From positions 1-29,045 of IMG/VR virus record IMGVR_UViG_3300011430_000035: a stretch of DNA of 29,045 nucleotides. One strand, written 5' to 3'. How positions within the stretch are numbered: position 1 is the stretch's first letter; the number at the start of each line of letters is the position of its first letter. Below are positions 19,373-26,255 of this stretch, piece after piece. The translations under genes were made by a program, and so were the position numbers. The stretch is from a virus. Below the pieces are notes generated by a model. That model worked only from the letters and a program-made list of their open reading frames with translations. It was not told the origin of the DNA and did not search any database.

Positions 19373-19547
19373 TAAATTTAATATAGGAGATGAGGTTTAT
19401 CATGTTACTCCTGAATCAGAGAAAGGTGTTATAGTAGAGGTTAACTATTCGTTTTCACTTGATAGATATGCCTACACAGTAGCTACTTCATGGAATACAG
19501 AATACGTTTGTGCAGAGCATGAATTAACTGAACATAAAAACTTTTAA
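19362..19547 (+). CDS. Small SH3/KOW-like protein (61 aa)
   Basis: Reads as a single small beta-barrel: KFNIGDEVYHVTPESEKGVI, VEVNYSFSLDRYAYTVATSW, then a short acidic end (CAEHELTEHKNF). The opening GD-x-V and G-x-x-x-V pattern is that of KOW/SH3 folds, as in the N-terminus of the 243-aa protein at 6330. A nucleic-acid or protein adaptor is possible. Last gene before promoter P3. Confidence 0.66.
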   Translation: MTNNKFNIGDEVYHVTPESEKGVIVEVNYSFSLDRYAYTVATSWNTEYVCAEHELTEHKNF

Positions 19548-19553
19548 AAATAA

Positions 19554-19596
19554 TTGATAAAAAATTAGGAATTGTCGTTTTTTTTACGTACCTTTG
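19554..19596 (+). promoter_or_regulatory. Promoter P3 within the plus-strand arm
   Basis: TTGA (19554), TTAG in the -33 position (19565-19568), 20-nt spacer with T8, and -7 TACCTTTG (19589-19596). It aligns base for base with P1 and P2. It lies in a 73-nt gap and would drive the genes from 19621 onward. Confidence 0.8.
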
Positions 19597-19620
19597 TACT
19601 ATAATTTAAAAACATAGAAT

Positions 19621-19815
19621 ATGTGGTTAACAAAATCAATAGAAGTTACCCTAGGAGATAAAGATACAGAGATGTTGCTTGGAATATATAATCAAGCGTT
19701 TGATGGATTTCCAGTAGATGAAGATGGTGAACCAATTTTAGATAATGAGCCTATTAGAATTAATAGATGCTTAATAGGATTTTTAATTTTTAACATAGGT
19801 ATATATTATAAGTAA
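19621..19815 (+). CDS. Small acidic hypothetical protein (64 aa)
   Basis: First gene after promoter P3. The N-terminal two thirds are acidic and soluble (MWLTKSIEVTLGDKDTEMLL; FPVDEDGEPILDNEP), and the last 15 residues are hydrophobic (CLIGFLIFNIGIYYK), perhaps a buried helix. The stop shares bases with the next ATG. No family recognised. Confidence 0.65.
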   Translation: MWLTKSIEVTLGDKDTEMLLGIYNQAFDGFPVDEDGEPILDNEPIRINRCLIGFLIFNIGIYYK

Positions 19816-20105
19816 TGGTAGAAGATATTTATTTTTACATAAGACAAGATCTGATTTTACATCAGGATGATTTATTAAACTTACAGAATTATTATACACA
19901 TAAGTATAGAAGCAAAGATGTAAGACTTGATATTAATGTAGGTATATTTCTAAATGACAATCAAGAAGATGTTGTTCAGATATATGTAGCAGATAAGTTT
20001 ACTAAGATACGTGAGCAACTAATACTAAAGAATAATAAGATTATAGATTCAATTTTAACATTAAAAAGATTTACACATGAACAGGAAGATAGAGAGAGAG
20101 ATTAG
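19815..20105 (+). CDS. Hypothetical protein (96 aa)
   Basis: Soluble, alpha/beta, with IYFYIRQDLILHQDDLLNLQ near the start, a beta strand pair (DVRLDINVGIFLNDNQEDVV) and a charged helical end. The pattern of two strands with D-x-x-V resembles the protein at 20891, hinting at a shared small fold, but the identity is low. The end overlaps the next gene by 29 nt. Confidence 0.66.
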   Translation: MVEDIYFYIRQDLILHQDDLLNLQNYYTHKYRSKDVRLDINVGIFLNDNQEDVVQIYVADKFTKIREQLILKNNKIIDSILTLKRFTHEQEDRERD

Positions 20106-20352
20106 TTCTAGTCATTTAGAAATATTTAGTACAACTAATGGTATTGTAGATGAAGATAATATTAGATTCGCTAAAGAGAATTTACTATTTGCAGCAATGA
20201 GACGTAATACAGATTTAGTTGAAGTACATAAAGAATATCCAAAAGATAATATGACTAATGTTAGATTTGACTTAGATGTAATAGTTCTATCTAGATCTCG
20301 ATATAACGAAATGAAAGAACATGAAGATAACTATTTAAAACTTTGTAACTAA
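20077..20352 (+). CDS. Hypothetical protein (91 aa)
   Basis: Soluble, helical first half (DNIRFAKENLLFAAMRRNTD), then a strand-rich stretch (NVRFDLDVIVLSRSRYNEM) and a polar end. The NVRFDLDV strand resembles VRLDINVG in the preceding protein, so the two might be distant duplicates. ATG 20352 of the next gene overlaps its stop. Function unknown. Confidence 0.65.
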   Translation: MNRKIEREISSSHLEIFSTTNGIVDEDNIRFAKENLLFAAMRRNTDLVEVHKEYPKDNMTNVRFDLDVIVLSRSRYNEMKEHEDNYLKLCN

Positions 20353-20642
20353 TGAGTTCGTTTAATAAAGCAGGACAACGACAAGCTAGACAAGTGCTTG
20401 ACAGGAAGACTAAGAAACATGTAAAAGCATTCTATAAGATTATTGGAGAAATGGAAGACATCTCTAAACAATTAGATCCATCTATAGAATATAATGAAGA
20501 GAATATAAATGAATATGTATTACCTATTTATGGTAGAGAATTAGATCATATGGAGAAGTTTATTATCTTAGGTAAGATGAGTGACAGAGGTACTAATATA
20601 GGTAAGGAATTTCATGAGCGAAAAGAAGATAACGCTAGCTAA
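20352..20642 (+). CDS. Hypothetical basic helical protein (96 aa)
   Basis: Starts with a basic stretch (NKAGQRQARQVLDRKTKKHV), followed by acidic helices (IGEMEDISKQLDPSIEYNEE) and a C-terminal part with Lys/Asp/Glu mix. The basic start could contact nucleic acid. It overlaps the next gene by 29 nt in another frame. No family recognised. Confidence 0.66.
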   Translation: MSSFNKAGQRQARQVLDRKTKKHVKAFYKIIGEMEDISKQLDPSIEYNEENINEYVLPIYGRELDHMEKFIILGKMSDRGTNIGKEFHERKEDNAS

Positions 20643-20904
20643 TATATTATCTTTTGTAGAAGGTAATATGCAGTTAATATTAGAAGGACTAAATCGTCAG
20701 CCACAGCATATTAGAGAACAGATTGCATACAGAAGATTATTATGCAAAGACGACTGCGCCGTAGATAACAAATGCGTATACTGTGGTTGTGATTTTTTAG
20801 GTAAAACTTCAGTAGTGAAGAGTTGTAATAAAGGTGTAAGGTTTCCCAACCTTATGAGTAAACCTAGATGGGAGAAATTTAAAATAGACAATGGGATTCA
20901 ATAA
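20614..20904 (+). CDS. Zinc-ribbon-like protein (96 aa)
   Basis: A helical N-terminus (ITLANILSFVEGNMQLILEG) precedes a Cys-rich segment: LCKDDCAVDNKCVYCGCDFL (about residues 44-63) with a further Cys near 72. C-x3-C-x5-C-x2-C-x-C is a plausible zinc site. Proteins with a short zinc knuckle are frequent in phage early and middle regions. No named family. Confidence 0.66.
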   Translation: MSEKKITLANILSFVEGNMQLILEGLNRQPQHIREQIAYRRLLCKDDCAVDNKCVYCGCDFLGKTSVVKSCNKGVRFPNLMSKPRWEKFKIDNGIQ

Positions 20905-21127
20905 TTATTATATAGTAGAAGGTAAAGATTTAACAGACGTGCTTAGTCAAACAGAAGAGATAATGAGTGACTTACAGAAGATTCAAAATAGATACAGTGG
21001 ATATAGTATTAATGTAGAACTTCATAATTCAACAGAAGACAAGGTGTATGCTGAAATAAACATTAGATATGAGCAAGAAGATAAAGAAGGTGTTAAGGAC
21101 TCTATTGAGCCACCTACTCTATTATAA
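20891..21127 (+). CDS. Hypothetical protein (78 aa)
   Basis: Soluble alpha/beta protein: a short start (YYIVEGKDLTDVLSQTEEIM), a helix, then two strands (SGYSINVELHNSTEDKVYAE) and an acidic end. It overlaps the zinc-ribbon-like gene by 14 nt. No family recognised. Confidence 0.64.
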   Translation: MGFNNYYIVEGKDLTDVLSQTEEIMSDLQKIQNRYSGYSINVELHNSTEDKVYAEINIRYEQEDKEGVKDSIEPPTLL

Positions 21128-21131
21128 TAGA

Positions 21132-21383
21132 ATGGCTCCATTCCCTGTATTTGATACAGAGTATGTTGAAGGTATTAAAAATAAATTAAGAGAAGTAATG
21201 GAAGATAAAGATAAAGATTACGATTTAGAACCGGTAGTGGCCTGTAAGTTTTGTAAAGACTTACATATCCTATCAGATGAAATAGGCAATGATGTTTGCA
21301 TGAAATGTGGAGCAATTAACGAGTTGAAAGAGTTCTCAAATATTAACGAATACCTTAAATGGAAACATGGCAAAGACTCTTAA
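21132..21383 (+). CDS. Zinc-ribbon protein preceding PhoH (83 aa)
   Basis: ATG 21132 is used; an in-frame start at 21069 would overlap the previous gene by 59 nt. After an acidic helical start (MAPFPVFDTEYVEGIKNKL) there is a classic double CxxC: CKFCKDL and, 18 residues on, CMKCGAI, which should bind one zinc. Ribbons of this kind are common in nucleic-acid-binding regulators and polymerase accessory factors. It overlaps phoH by 17 nt. Confidence 0.7.
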   Translation: MAPFPVFDTEYVEGIKNKLREVMEDKDKDYDLEPVVACKFCKDLHILSDEIGNDVCMKCGAINELKEFSNINEYLKWKHGKDS

Positions 21384-22038
21384 TTCAGAAAAACCAGCAT
21401 TAAAGACAGAACCTAAACTTAGGGTTGAACTTAATGAAGAACAAAAAGAATTCGTAGCTCTCTTTTATCAATATGATGTTAACTTTCTATTAGGAGACTT
21501 TGGATCAGGTAAGTCATTAGCTGCTGTACACACAGCATTAAAGGCTTTCAGAAAGAGAGATAAAGCATTCTCTATAGATAATATATGGATTACACGTCCA
21601 ATGCTTAAAAACAATCTTGCTGCCCTTCCTGGAACACTTGAAGAAAAGATGGCTCCTTATACGTTTCCTATTATACAGAACTTAGAGGTATGTCAAGGTA
21701 AAGAGAATACTGATAAGATGTTAAAAGAAGGACTTATTAAGATTATGCCTATTGATGTAGCTAAAGGAGTTACCTTTATTAAGTCTGTAGTTATAGTAGA
21801 TGAGTTTCAAGATATGGATTATAATGATTTTAGAACAATCTTAACTAGGCTAGGTGAAGGATCAAAGATGATATTTTGTGGATCCCGTGAACAAATCGAC
21901 AAATCTATCAATGGCAATTCTTGTATACATAGAATTATGAAACTAGAAGAGTCTGGCCTAGTTGGATTTAAAACACTTACAGCAAACCATCGTAATCCTA
22001 TACTTACACATATAATTAAATATTTAGAAAATGAATAA
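21367..22038 (+). CDS. phoH: PhoH-like P-loop ATPase
   Basis: A 223-aa PhoH-family ATPase. Walker A is GDFGSGKS (43-50), Walker B VVIVDEFQDM (141-150), then a GSREQID-type sensor region (ILTRLGEGSKMIFCGSREQI) and a C-terminal conserved ANHRNPI. PhoH proteins are related to superfamily 1 helicase cores and are widespread in phages; suggested roles are in RNA or phosphate metabolism, none settled. Length matches the family core. It overlaps neighbours on both sides. Confidence 0.9.
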   Translation: MAKTLNSEKPALKTEPKLRVELNEEQKEFVALFYQYDVNFLLGDFGSGKSLAAVHTALKAFRKRDKAFSIDNIWITRPMLKNNLAALPGTLEEKMAPYTFPIIQNLEVCQGKENTDKMLKEGLIKIMPIDVAKGVTFIKSVVIVDEFQDMDYNDFRTILTRLGEGSKMIFCGSREQIDKSINGNSCIHRIMKLEESGLVGFKTLTANHRNPILTHIIKYLENE

Positions 22039-22240
22039 AGTAAATTGGACAGAAATAACAGGAGAAGAATTAAAGACTATCTTAAGATTTATAAAAGATC
22101 AAAGAGATCTATTCTCTTCACTTCAATCAGATATGTTGCCAGAAGCAGGAGAATCATGTACACATTGTCATAGTTCATTAGTAGATGGTAGTAGATTAGA
22201 TATTGAATTAAAAATAGAAAGAAAAGTTAGACATGAGTAA
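22031..22240 (+). CDS. Small hypothetical protein with CxxC (69 aa)
   Basis: A helical, acidic first half (WTEITGEELKTILRFIKDQR), then CTHCHSS (about residues 43-49), one CxxC with an adjacent His. One pair is too few for a zinc ribbon alone, so either a redox-type CxxC or a metal site shared between chains. It overlaps phoH by 8 nt and the next gene by 8 nt. Confidence 0.64.
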   Translation: MNKVNWTEITGEELKTILRFIKDQRDLFSSLQSDMLPEAGESCTHCHSSLVDGSRLDIELKIERKVRHE

Positions 22241-22637
22241 TAGTAAGATAGCTAATATGAACGTTAAACTTAAAGATTTATTCTTTAGGTGGTTAGATAT
22301 AACCAGAAGCTTTCATAAGCTAAATAACCAGCAACAGCAAGTATTAGCCTTACTCTTATATTATCATTATAAATATAGAAAAGAAACTACTAATAATAAG
22401 ATTCTTTGGAAGATTATATTTGACTATGATACTAAACTTAAAATAAAAGAAGATGAGGTGTTTAAGAATGGTTTATCAGATGGTGCCCTTCAAAATATAT
22501 TGACTGCTTTACGTAAGAGGAAAATTATAGTAGATGGTGAAATAGCTAAGGTATTTATACCCGAACTTGATTTATCAGCAAAGAACTTTAAGATTGTATT
22601 TAACTTTAATATAATAGATAATGAGCGACAAAGTTGA
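22233..22637 (+). CDS. Winged-helix-like DNA-binding protein (134 aa)
   Basis: Pattern of a winged-helix unit: LNNQQQQVLALLLYYHYKYR (helices), then LSDGALQNILTALRKRKIIV (recognition helix) and a short wing (DGEIAKVFIPEL). The rest is basic and helical. Such proteins before a terminase could be regulators or a small-terminase substitute; the sequence does not separate these. It overlaps both neighbours. Confidence 0.62.
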   Translation: MSNSKIANMNVKLKDLFFRWLDITRSFHKLNNQQQQVLALLLYYHYKYRKETTNNKILWKIIFDYDTKLKIKEDEVFKNGLSDGALQNILTALRKRKIIVDGEIAKVFIPELDLSAKNFKIVFNFNIIDNERQS

Positions 22638-22893
22638 TAAGCTAATACATAGTATAGGGTTAGAACATAATCTTCAAGATAGCATAATTAGGAAGATAGT
22701 CAACTCTCCTTTTAAGTTTACAAGAGAAACTATAGTTAATCTAGAATTACAAGATAAAACAGAAGAGGAGTTTAAAGAGATTAAAACAAATTTTATATAT
22801 TTACATATTGGGAAGTTATATACTAGTTTCCCAATATACGAGAAGATTCAGAAACAGAAAATTAATTTAACGGAGAAATGGAAGAAAGAGTAA
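22621..22893 (+). CDS. Hypothetical charged helical protein (90 aa)
   Basis: Predominantly helical and charged (DSIIRKIVNSPFKFTRETIV; KTEEEFKEIKTNFIYLHIGK), with a basic C-terminus ending KINLTEKWKKE. No cysteines or membrane segment. It overlaps the upstream gene by 17 nt and the GroES-like gene by 16 nt. Function unknown. Confidence 0.64.
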   Translation: MSDKVDKLIHSIGLEHNLQDSIIRKIVNSPFKFTRETIVNLELQDKTEEEFKEIKTNFIYLHIGKLYTSFPIYEKIQKQKINLTEKWKKE

Positions 22894-23252
22894 AGGGAGA
22901 AGACATTAAGGAAATTGCAAGTAACTTTCCTTATGCACCATTGTTTAATAGAGTATATATTACTTTAAATAAGATGGATGAAGACGGAGATTTAGTACTC
23001 TCAGACAATGTACTAGACGATAGGCAATATATCGTAGCAGGTGGATTCGAATGGAAAGGGGTTACAATTGAACCAGGAGATTTAGTTCTCATTGATATTG
23101 AGAAGTTAATGGTTCCAGTTAGACAAGAATCTACAAATGCATATGAAACAGTTATGCAAGTCAAGATTGATCCAGTAGAAGTAGATGGACAAATGTTCGC
23201 ATTAGTGGACGAAAGAGTTATTAAATCAAAAATTTACACAAATTTATTATAA
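22878..23252 (+). CDS. GroES-like cochaperonin
   Basis: A 124-aa protein with the Cpn10 layout: a start strand PLFNRVYITLN (GroES has PLHDRVIVK), the DGDLVLSDNV stretch where GroES has its mobile loop with GGIVL, then VAGGFEWKGVTIEPGDLVLI (GroES: VKVGDIVIF) and a terminal FALVDERVIKSKI (GroES: ESDILAIVE). GroES is about 97 aa; the extra length is a 20-residue start and a longer insert. It caps a chaperonin ring. The GroEL-like gene lies 1.5 kb downstream on the same strand, so a dedicated phage pair is likely. The diverged mobile loop may have co-evolved with it. Confidence 0.75.
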   Translation: MEERVKGEDIKEIASNFPYAPLFNRVYITLNKMDEDGDLVLSDNVLDDRQYIVAGGFEWKGVTIEPGDLVLIDIEKLMVPVRQESTNAYETVMQVKIDPVEVDGQMFALVDERVIKSKIYTNLL

Positions 23253-23253
23253 G

Positions 23254-23448
23254 ATGAGAGAGAATTTAGTTACATTAGACAAAGCCTTAAACGCGGCAAA
23301 CAAATCAGGGGCATTTACTCTACAAGAGGCAATTGCAGTTATTAACGCTTTTCAAGCAGTAGTAAACTTTATTGGTAAAACAGAAGATTTATCTGAACCA
23401 GTAGCAGAAACACCTGCCAAGAAACCTCGTAAAGCTAAAGCAGTATAA
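23254..23448 (+). CDS. Small protein with basic tail (64 aa)
   Basis: An amphipathic helical body (LVTLDKALNAANKSGAFTLQ; EAIAVINAFQAVVNFIGK) and a Pro/Lys/Ala-rich tail (AKKPRKAKAV). The tail is like those that interact with nucleic acid or an acidic partner. It starts 1 nt after the GroES-like stop. No family recognised. Confidence 0.64.
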   Translation: MRENLVTLDKALNAANKSGAFTLQEAIAVINAFQAVVNFIGKTEDLSEPVAETPAKKPRKAKAV

Positions 23449-23449
23449 T

Positions 23450-23647
23450 ATGGCAATAGTTATTTTAATATTAATAAGTCTTGTTTCATGTGTTTGGTGT
23501 TTATTTCAAAGTCAAGAGATTGGCAGATTGAAGTATGAGAACGAGCAATTGATTTCAGATAATATGGATTTAGAACAACAATTACATGTTATTACTGAAC
23601 TTAATAAAGAAACTGCTAAATCAAGAAGATCTAAAAAAACAAATTAA
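23450..23647 (+). CDS. Membrane-anchored coiled-coil protein (65 aa)
   Basis: One membrane helix at the start (MAIVILILISLVSCVWCLFQ) followed by a coiled coil (YENEQLISDNMDLEQQLHVI) and a basic end (KSRRSKKTN). This is the layout of i-spanins (Rz) and of some phage holin partners, but it is short for an i-spanin and no o-spanin partner is seen. The stop overlaps the next ATG. Lysis role possible, unproven. Confidence 0.6.
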   Translation: MAIVILILISLVSCVWCLFQSQEIGRLKYENEQLISDNMDLEQQLHVITELNKETAKSRRSKKTN

Positions 23648-24216
23648 TGAAGTTGTTTGAAATGAAAGACTTCACGTTAAACGTCAATGTTGAAGCGTGG
23701 GGTCTTTTGCCTTTTAAGGCAATACTAAAGAAAGATAAAAGTAGAACTAAAGAAACTGCTTTTAAGGAAATGTTATTTATATATTATTATGTAGATGTTA
23801 GATCTGATTATATGTATATAGTTAACAATAAGGAAAGGGAGAAGGAGATTATTAAAGATATTGGATTACCTTCTGATTGGACTCAGGAAGACTATATAAA
23901 GGATGCTATTGCATTCTATAACAAGTTTACTACTCCAATACAGAAACTATATAAATCTTCTCTTAAATCAGTAGATGATGTGTCTAAGTATTTAGAAGAT
24001 ACTGACATCCTTCTAGCTGAACGAACTGATAAAGGAGGTACAGTAACTACACTTCCTATGATTATGACATCTATTAAAACAGTACCTCTTATTATGAAAG
24101 ACTTAAAGGCTGCTTATAAGGAAGTCTTAGCTGAACAGAAAGAGATGGAAGGAAGAACAAAAGGAAGTAGATCTATGGGATTATTTGAGGAGGGTCTACA
24201 GTTTGAAGATAAATGA
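23647..24216 (+). CDS. Hypothetical protein near the terminase (189 aa)
   Basis: A 189-aa soluble, helical protein. Segments are LNVNVEAWGLLPFKAILKKD, then TAFKEMLFIYYYVDVRSDYM, IGLPSDWTQEDYIKDAIAFY and a Lys/Glu-rich tail (LKAAYKEVLAEQKEMEGRTK). Without the inserted endonuclease it would lie directly before groEL and terL, the usual place for a small terminase or head-assembly factor, and its size fits. I recognise no small-terminase motif. The insertion begins 2 nt past its stop. Confidence 0.68.
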   Translation: MKLFEMKDFTLNVNVEAWGLLPFKAILKKDKSRTKETAFKEMLFIYYYVDVRSDYMYIVNNKEREKEIIKDIGLPSDWTQEDYIKDAIAFYNKFTTPIQKLYKSSLKSVDDVSKYLEDTDILLAERTDKGGTVTTLPMIMTSIKTVPLIMKDLKAAYKEVLAEQKEMEGRTKGSRSMGLFEEGLQFEDK

Positions 24217-24217
24217 T

Positions 24218-24772
24218 ATGAAAAATAATATATGTGTATATCGTCATAGACGATTAGATAAAAATGAAATATTTTACATAGGAATTGGAGCAAAAAGAAG
24301 ATCTAGAGAAAAATCAGGCAGAACTTCATTTTGGAATAACATTGTTAATAAAACCAAATATGAAATAGAGATTCTATATGAAGACTTATCTTGGGAAGAA
24401 GCTTATGAGTTAGAAATATTTCTTATAGAATTATATGGAAGAAAAGATAAAAGGCTAGGAACTCTTGTGAACCTTACTAATGGAGGAGAAGGATCTCCTG
24501 GGAATATTAGATCAGAAGAAACTAGAATTAAAATAAGTAATGCAATGAAAGGAGTAGAAAAATCTTCAGAAGCAAGAAGAAATATGTCAATTGCTCAGAA
24601 AAAAAGAAAAAATAATCCAAACTTTAAAAGACTTAGAAAAGTAATAAATACAGATACAAATGAAGTTTTTGAATCAATTGTAAAAGCAGCAAATTCAATA
24701 AACAAAAATCGTCATGCTTTTTACTGGAGATTAAATTATTCTAAAAATTTTAATTTTAAATATTATGAATAA
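24218..24772 (+). CDS. GIY-YIG homing endonuclease, free-standing
   Basis: A 184-aa member of the GIY-YIG family with NUMOD-type DNA-binding modules. The nuclease start is ICVYRHRRLDKNEIFYIGIG: the family's paired tyrosine motifs appear as CVYRH and FYIGIG, with Arg in GAKRRSREKSG. WEEAYELEIFLIELYG carries the family's later Glu, and there is a following NLTNGGEG. A NUMOD3-like segment (SEETRIKISNAMKGVEKSSE) and a NUMOD1-like one (VINTDTNEVFESIVKAANSI) follow. The gene starts 1 nt after one stop and ends overlapping the groEL-like start by 8 nt, so it disrupts nothing. I chose ATG 24218 over TTG 24185. Confidence 0.88.
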   Translation: MKNNICVYRHRRLDKNEIFYIGIGAKRRSREKSGRTSFWNNIVNKTKYEIEILYEDLSWEEAYELEIFLIELYGRKDKRLGTLVNLTNGGEGSPGNIRSEETRIKISNAMKGVEKSSEARRNMSIAQKKRKNNPNFKRLRKVINTDTNEVFESIVKAANSINKNRHAFYWRLNYSKNFNFKYYE

Positions 24773-26255
24773 AGAAATATTTTTTACTAACGAAGCTAGG
24801 GATAGGCTTTTTGAGGGCGTAAGAAAGTTACATGATGCTGTAGCTTCAACGATGGGTCCTAATGGTAAAACAGTTATACTTTCAGACGAATATGGATTAC
24901 CTCGTATAACTAAAGATGGCGTTAGTGTCTCAAGAGCGATTAATTTTAGAGATCCTATTGAACAGATTGGAGCCACACTTATCAAAGAGGTTGCAGAAAG
25001 AACGGTTAACCAAGCTGGAGATGGAACTACCACTGCTACGGTACTTGCGTGGGCGTTAATAAATAATTTAAAAGAGTTTAATTCTAACGATGTTAATAAA
25101 GCATTCGATGAAATCATACCTAAAGTTCTTCAATATCTTAAAGATAACTCTAGAGAACTTAAACAAGACGAAATTAAATATGTTGCTAGTATATCTGCTA
25201 ATAATGATATACAGATTGGTAATATTATTCAGCAAGCTTATAATTTTTCTAATCTAGTTAAAGTAGAGGAGTCTAATCAGTTTGAGGATTCTATTGAGTA
25301 TATTGATGGAATGAAGTTAGATGTGTCATACTTTTCTAAACATTTCTCTAATACTAAGAAAGAGACTTGTGAATATCATAATCCTTATATATTATTAGTA
25401 GATGGTAAAATAGAAGATCTCATGCCTCTTAAAAACATCCTAACAGATATATCATCTACAGATAAGTCCATACTTATTATAGCAGAACATGTGTCTGAAA
25501 AGGAGATGAGAAAGCTAGAATCAAATGTTCTGTCCAGTAATATAAACTTATGTGTTATTAAAACGCCAGGATTTGGCCCTATAAGGAAAGATTTCCTCAG
25601 AGATATATCAGACTTCACTGGAGCAGAGATCGTGTCTATAATGCCAAATAAACAAGTTTCATGTAAAGCACTTGGACAACTAGAATCATGTACTATTACA
25701 AAGAATCACTCTTTACTTATTAAACATGAAGATATTGATGTAGAAGATATTGTATCTAGTCTCGCCACAATGAGAGATGAAACTCCTGATCTTACAGAAC
25801 ATGATAAAGATATTTTATCTAAACGTATTGAAAACTTAACTGGTAAAGCTGTCATTATTAGAGTAGGAGGTAAATCAGAGATTGAAATGAAAGAACGTAA
25901 AGACAGATATGAAGATGCTGTACTTGCAGTAGCATGTGCATTAGAAGAAGGTATTATAGAAGGTGGAGGAGTAGCTTTCGAAAGAATGAAAATAAAATTA
26001 CATTTAGATTGGCCTACACCTGAAGATGAAACTGAATTTGTTATTCAGAATAGAATGATAGCATGTCTTAGCGCTCCATTGAATCAAATAAACATAAATG
26101 GTTGTAACGTAAATACATTAAGCGGAAGTATGTTTGATAAAAATATTATAGATCCACTTAAGGTTACTCGTTGCGCTTTAGAAAATGCAGTATCAGTCGC
26201 TAAGACGGTACTATCAACAGACTGTATAGTCTTAAATCCAAATCAATGGAATTAA
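24765..26255 (+). CDS. GroEL-like chaperonin (Cpn60)
   Basis: A 496-aa group I chaperonin homologue, shorter than GroEL (about 548). Key parts present are STMGPNGKTVIL (28-39), ITKDGVSVSR (48-57, with the ATPase Asp51), GDGTTTATVL (85-94), IIAEHVSEKEM and KTPGFGPIRK in the apical domain, and KDRYEDAVLAV with ALEEGIIEGGG in the equatorial return (the catalytic Asp398 region). The C-terminal GGM tail is missing: the protein ends LNPNQWN. It should form ATP-driven rings, probably with the phage GroES-like protein. The position just before terL suggests a virion-protein client. It overlaps terL by 10 nt. Confidence 0.93.
   Translation: MNKEIFFTNEARDRLFEGVRKLHDAVASTMGPNGKTVILSDEYGLPRITKDGVSVSRAINFRDPIEQIGATLIKEVAERTVNQAGDGTTTATVLAWALINNLKEFNSNDVNKAFDEIIPKVLQYLKDNSRELKQDEIKYVASISANNDIQIGNIIQQAYNFSNLVKVEESNQFEDSIEYIDGMKLDVSYFSKHFSNTKKETCEYHNPYILLVDGKIEDLMPLKNILTDISSTDKSILIIAEHVSEKEMRKLESNVLSSNINLCVIKTPGFGPIRKDFLRDISDFTGAEIVSIMPNKQVSCKALGQLESCTITKNHSLLIKHEDIDVEDIVSSLATMRDETPDLTEHDKDILSKRIENLTGKAVIIRVGGKSEIEMKERKDRYEDAVLAVACALEEGIIEGGGVAFERMKIKLHLDWPTPEDETEFVIQNRMIACLSAPLNQININGCNVNTLSGSMFDKNIIDPLKVTRCALENAVSVAKTVLSTDCIVLNPNQWN

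Noticed and set aside
24218-24772. Possible group I intron around the homing endonuclease
   Set aside because: Flanking genes are both complete and no intron core pairing is apparent; the endonuclease is free-standing.
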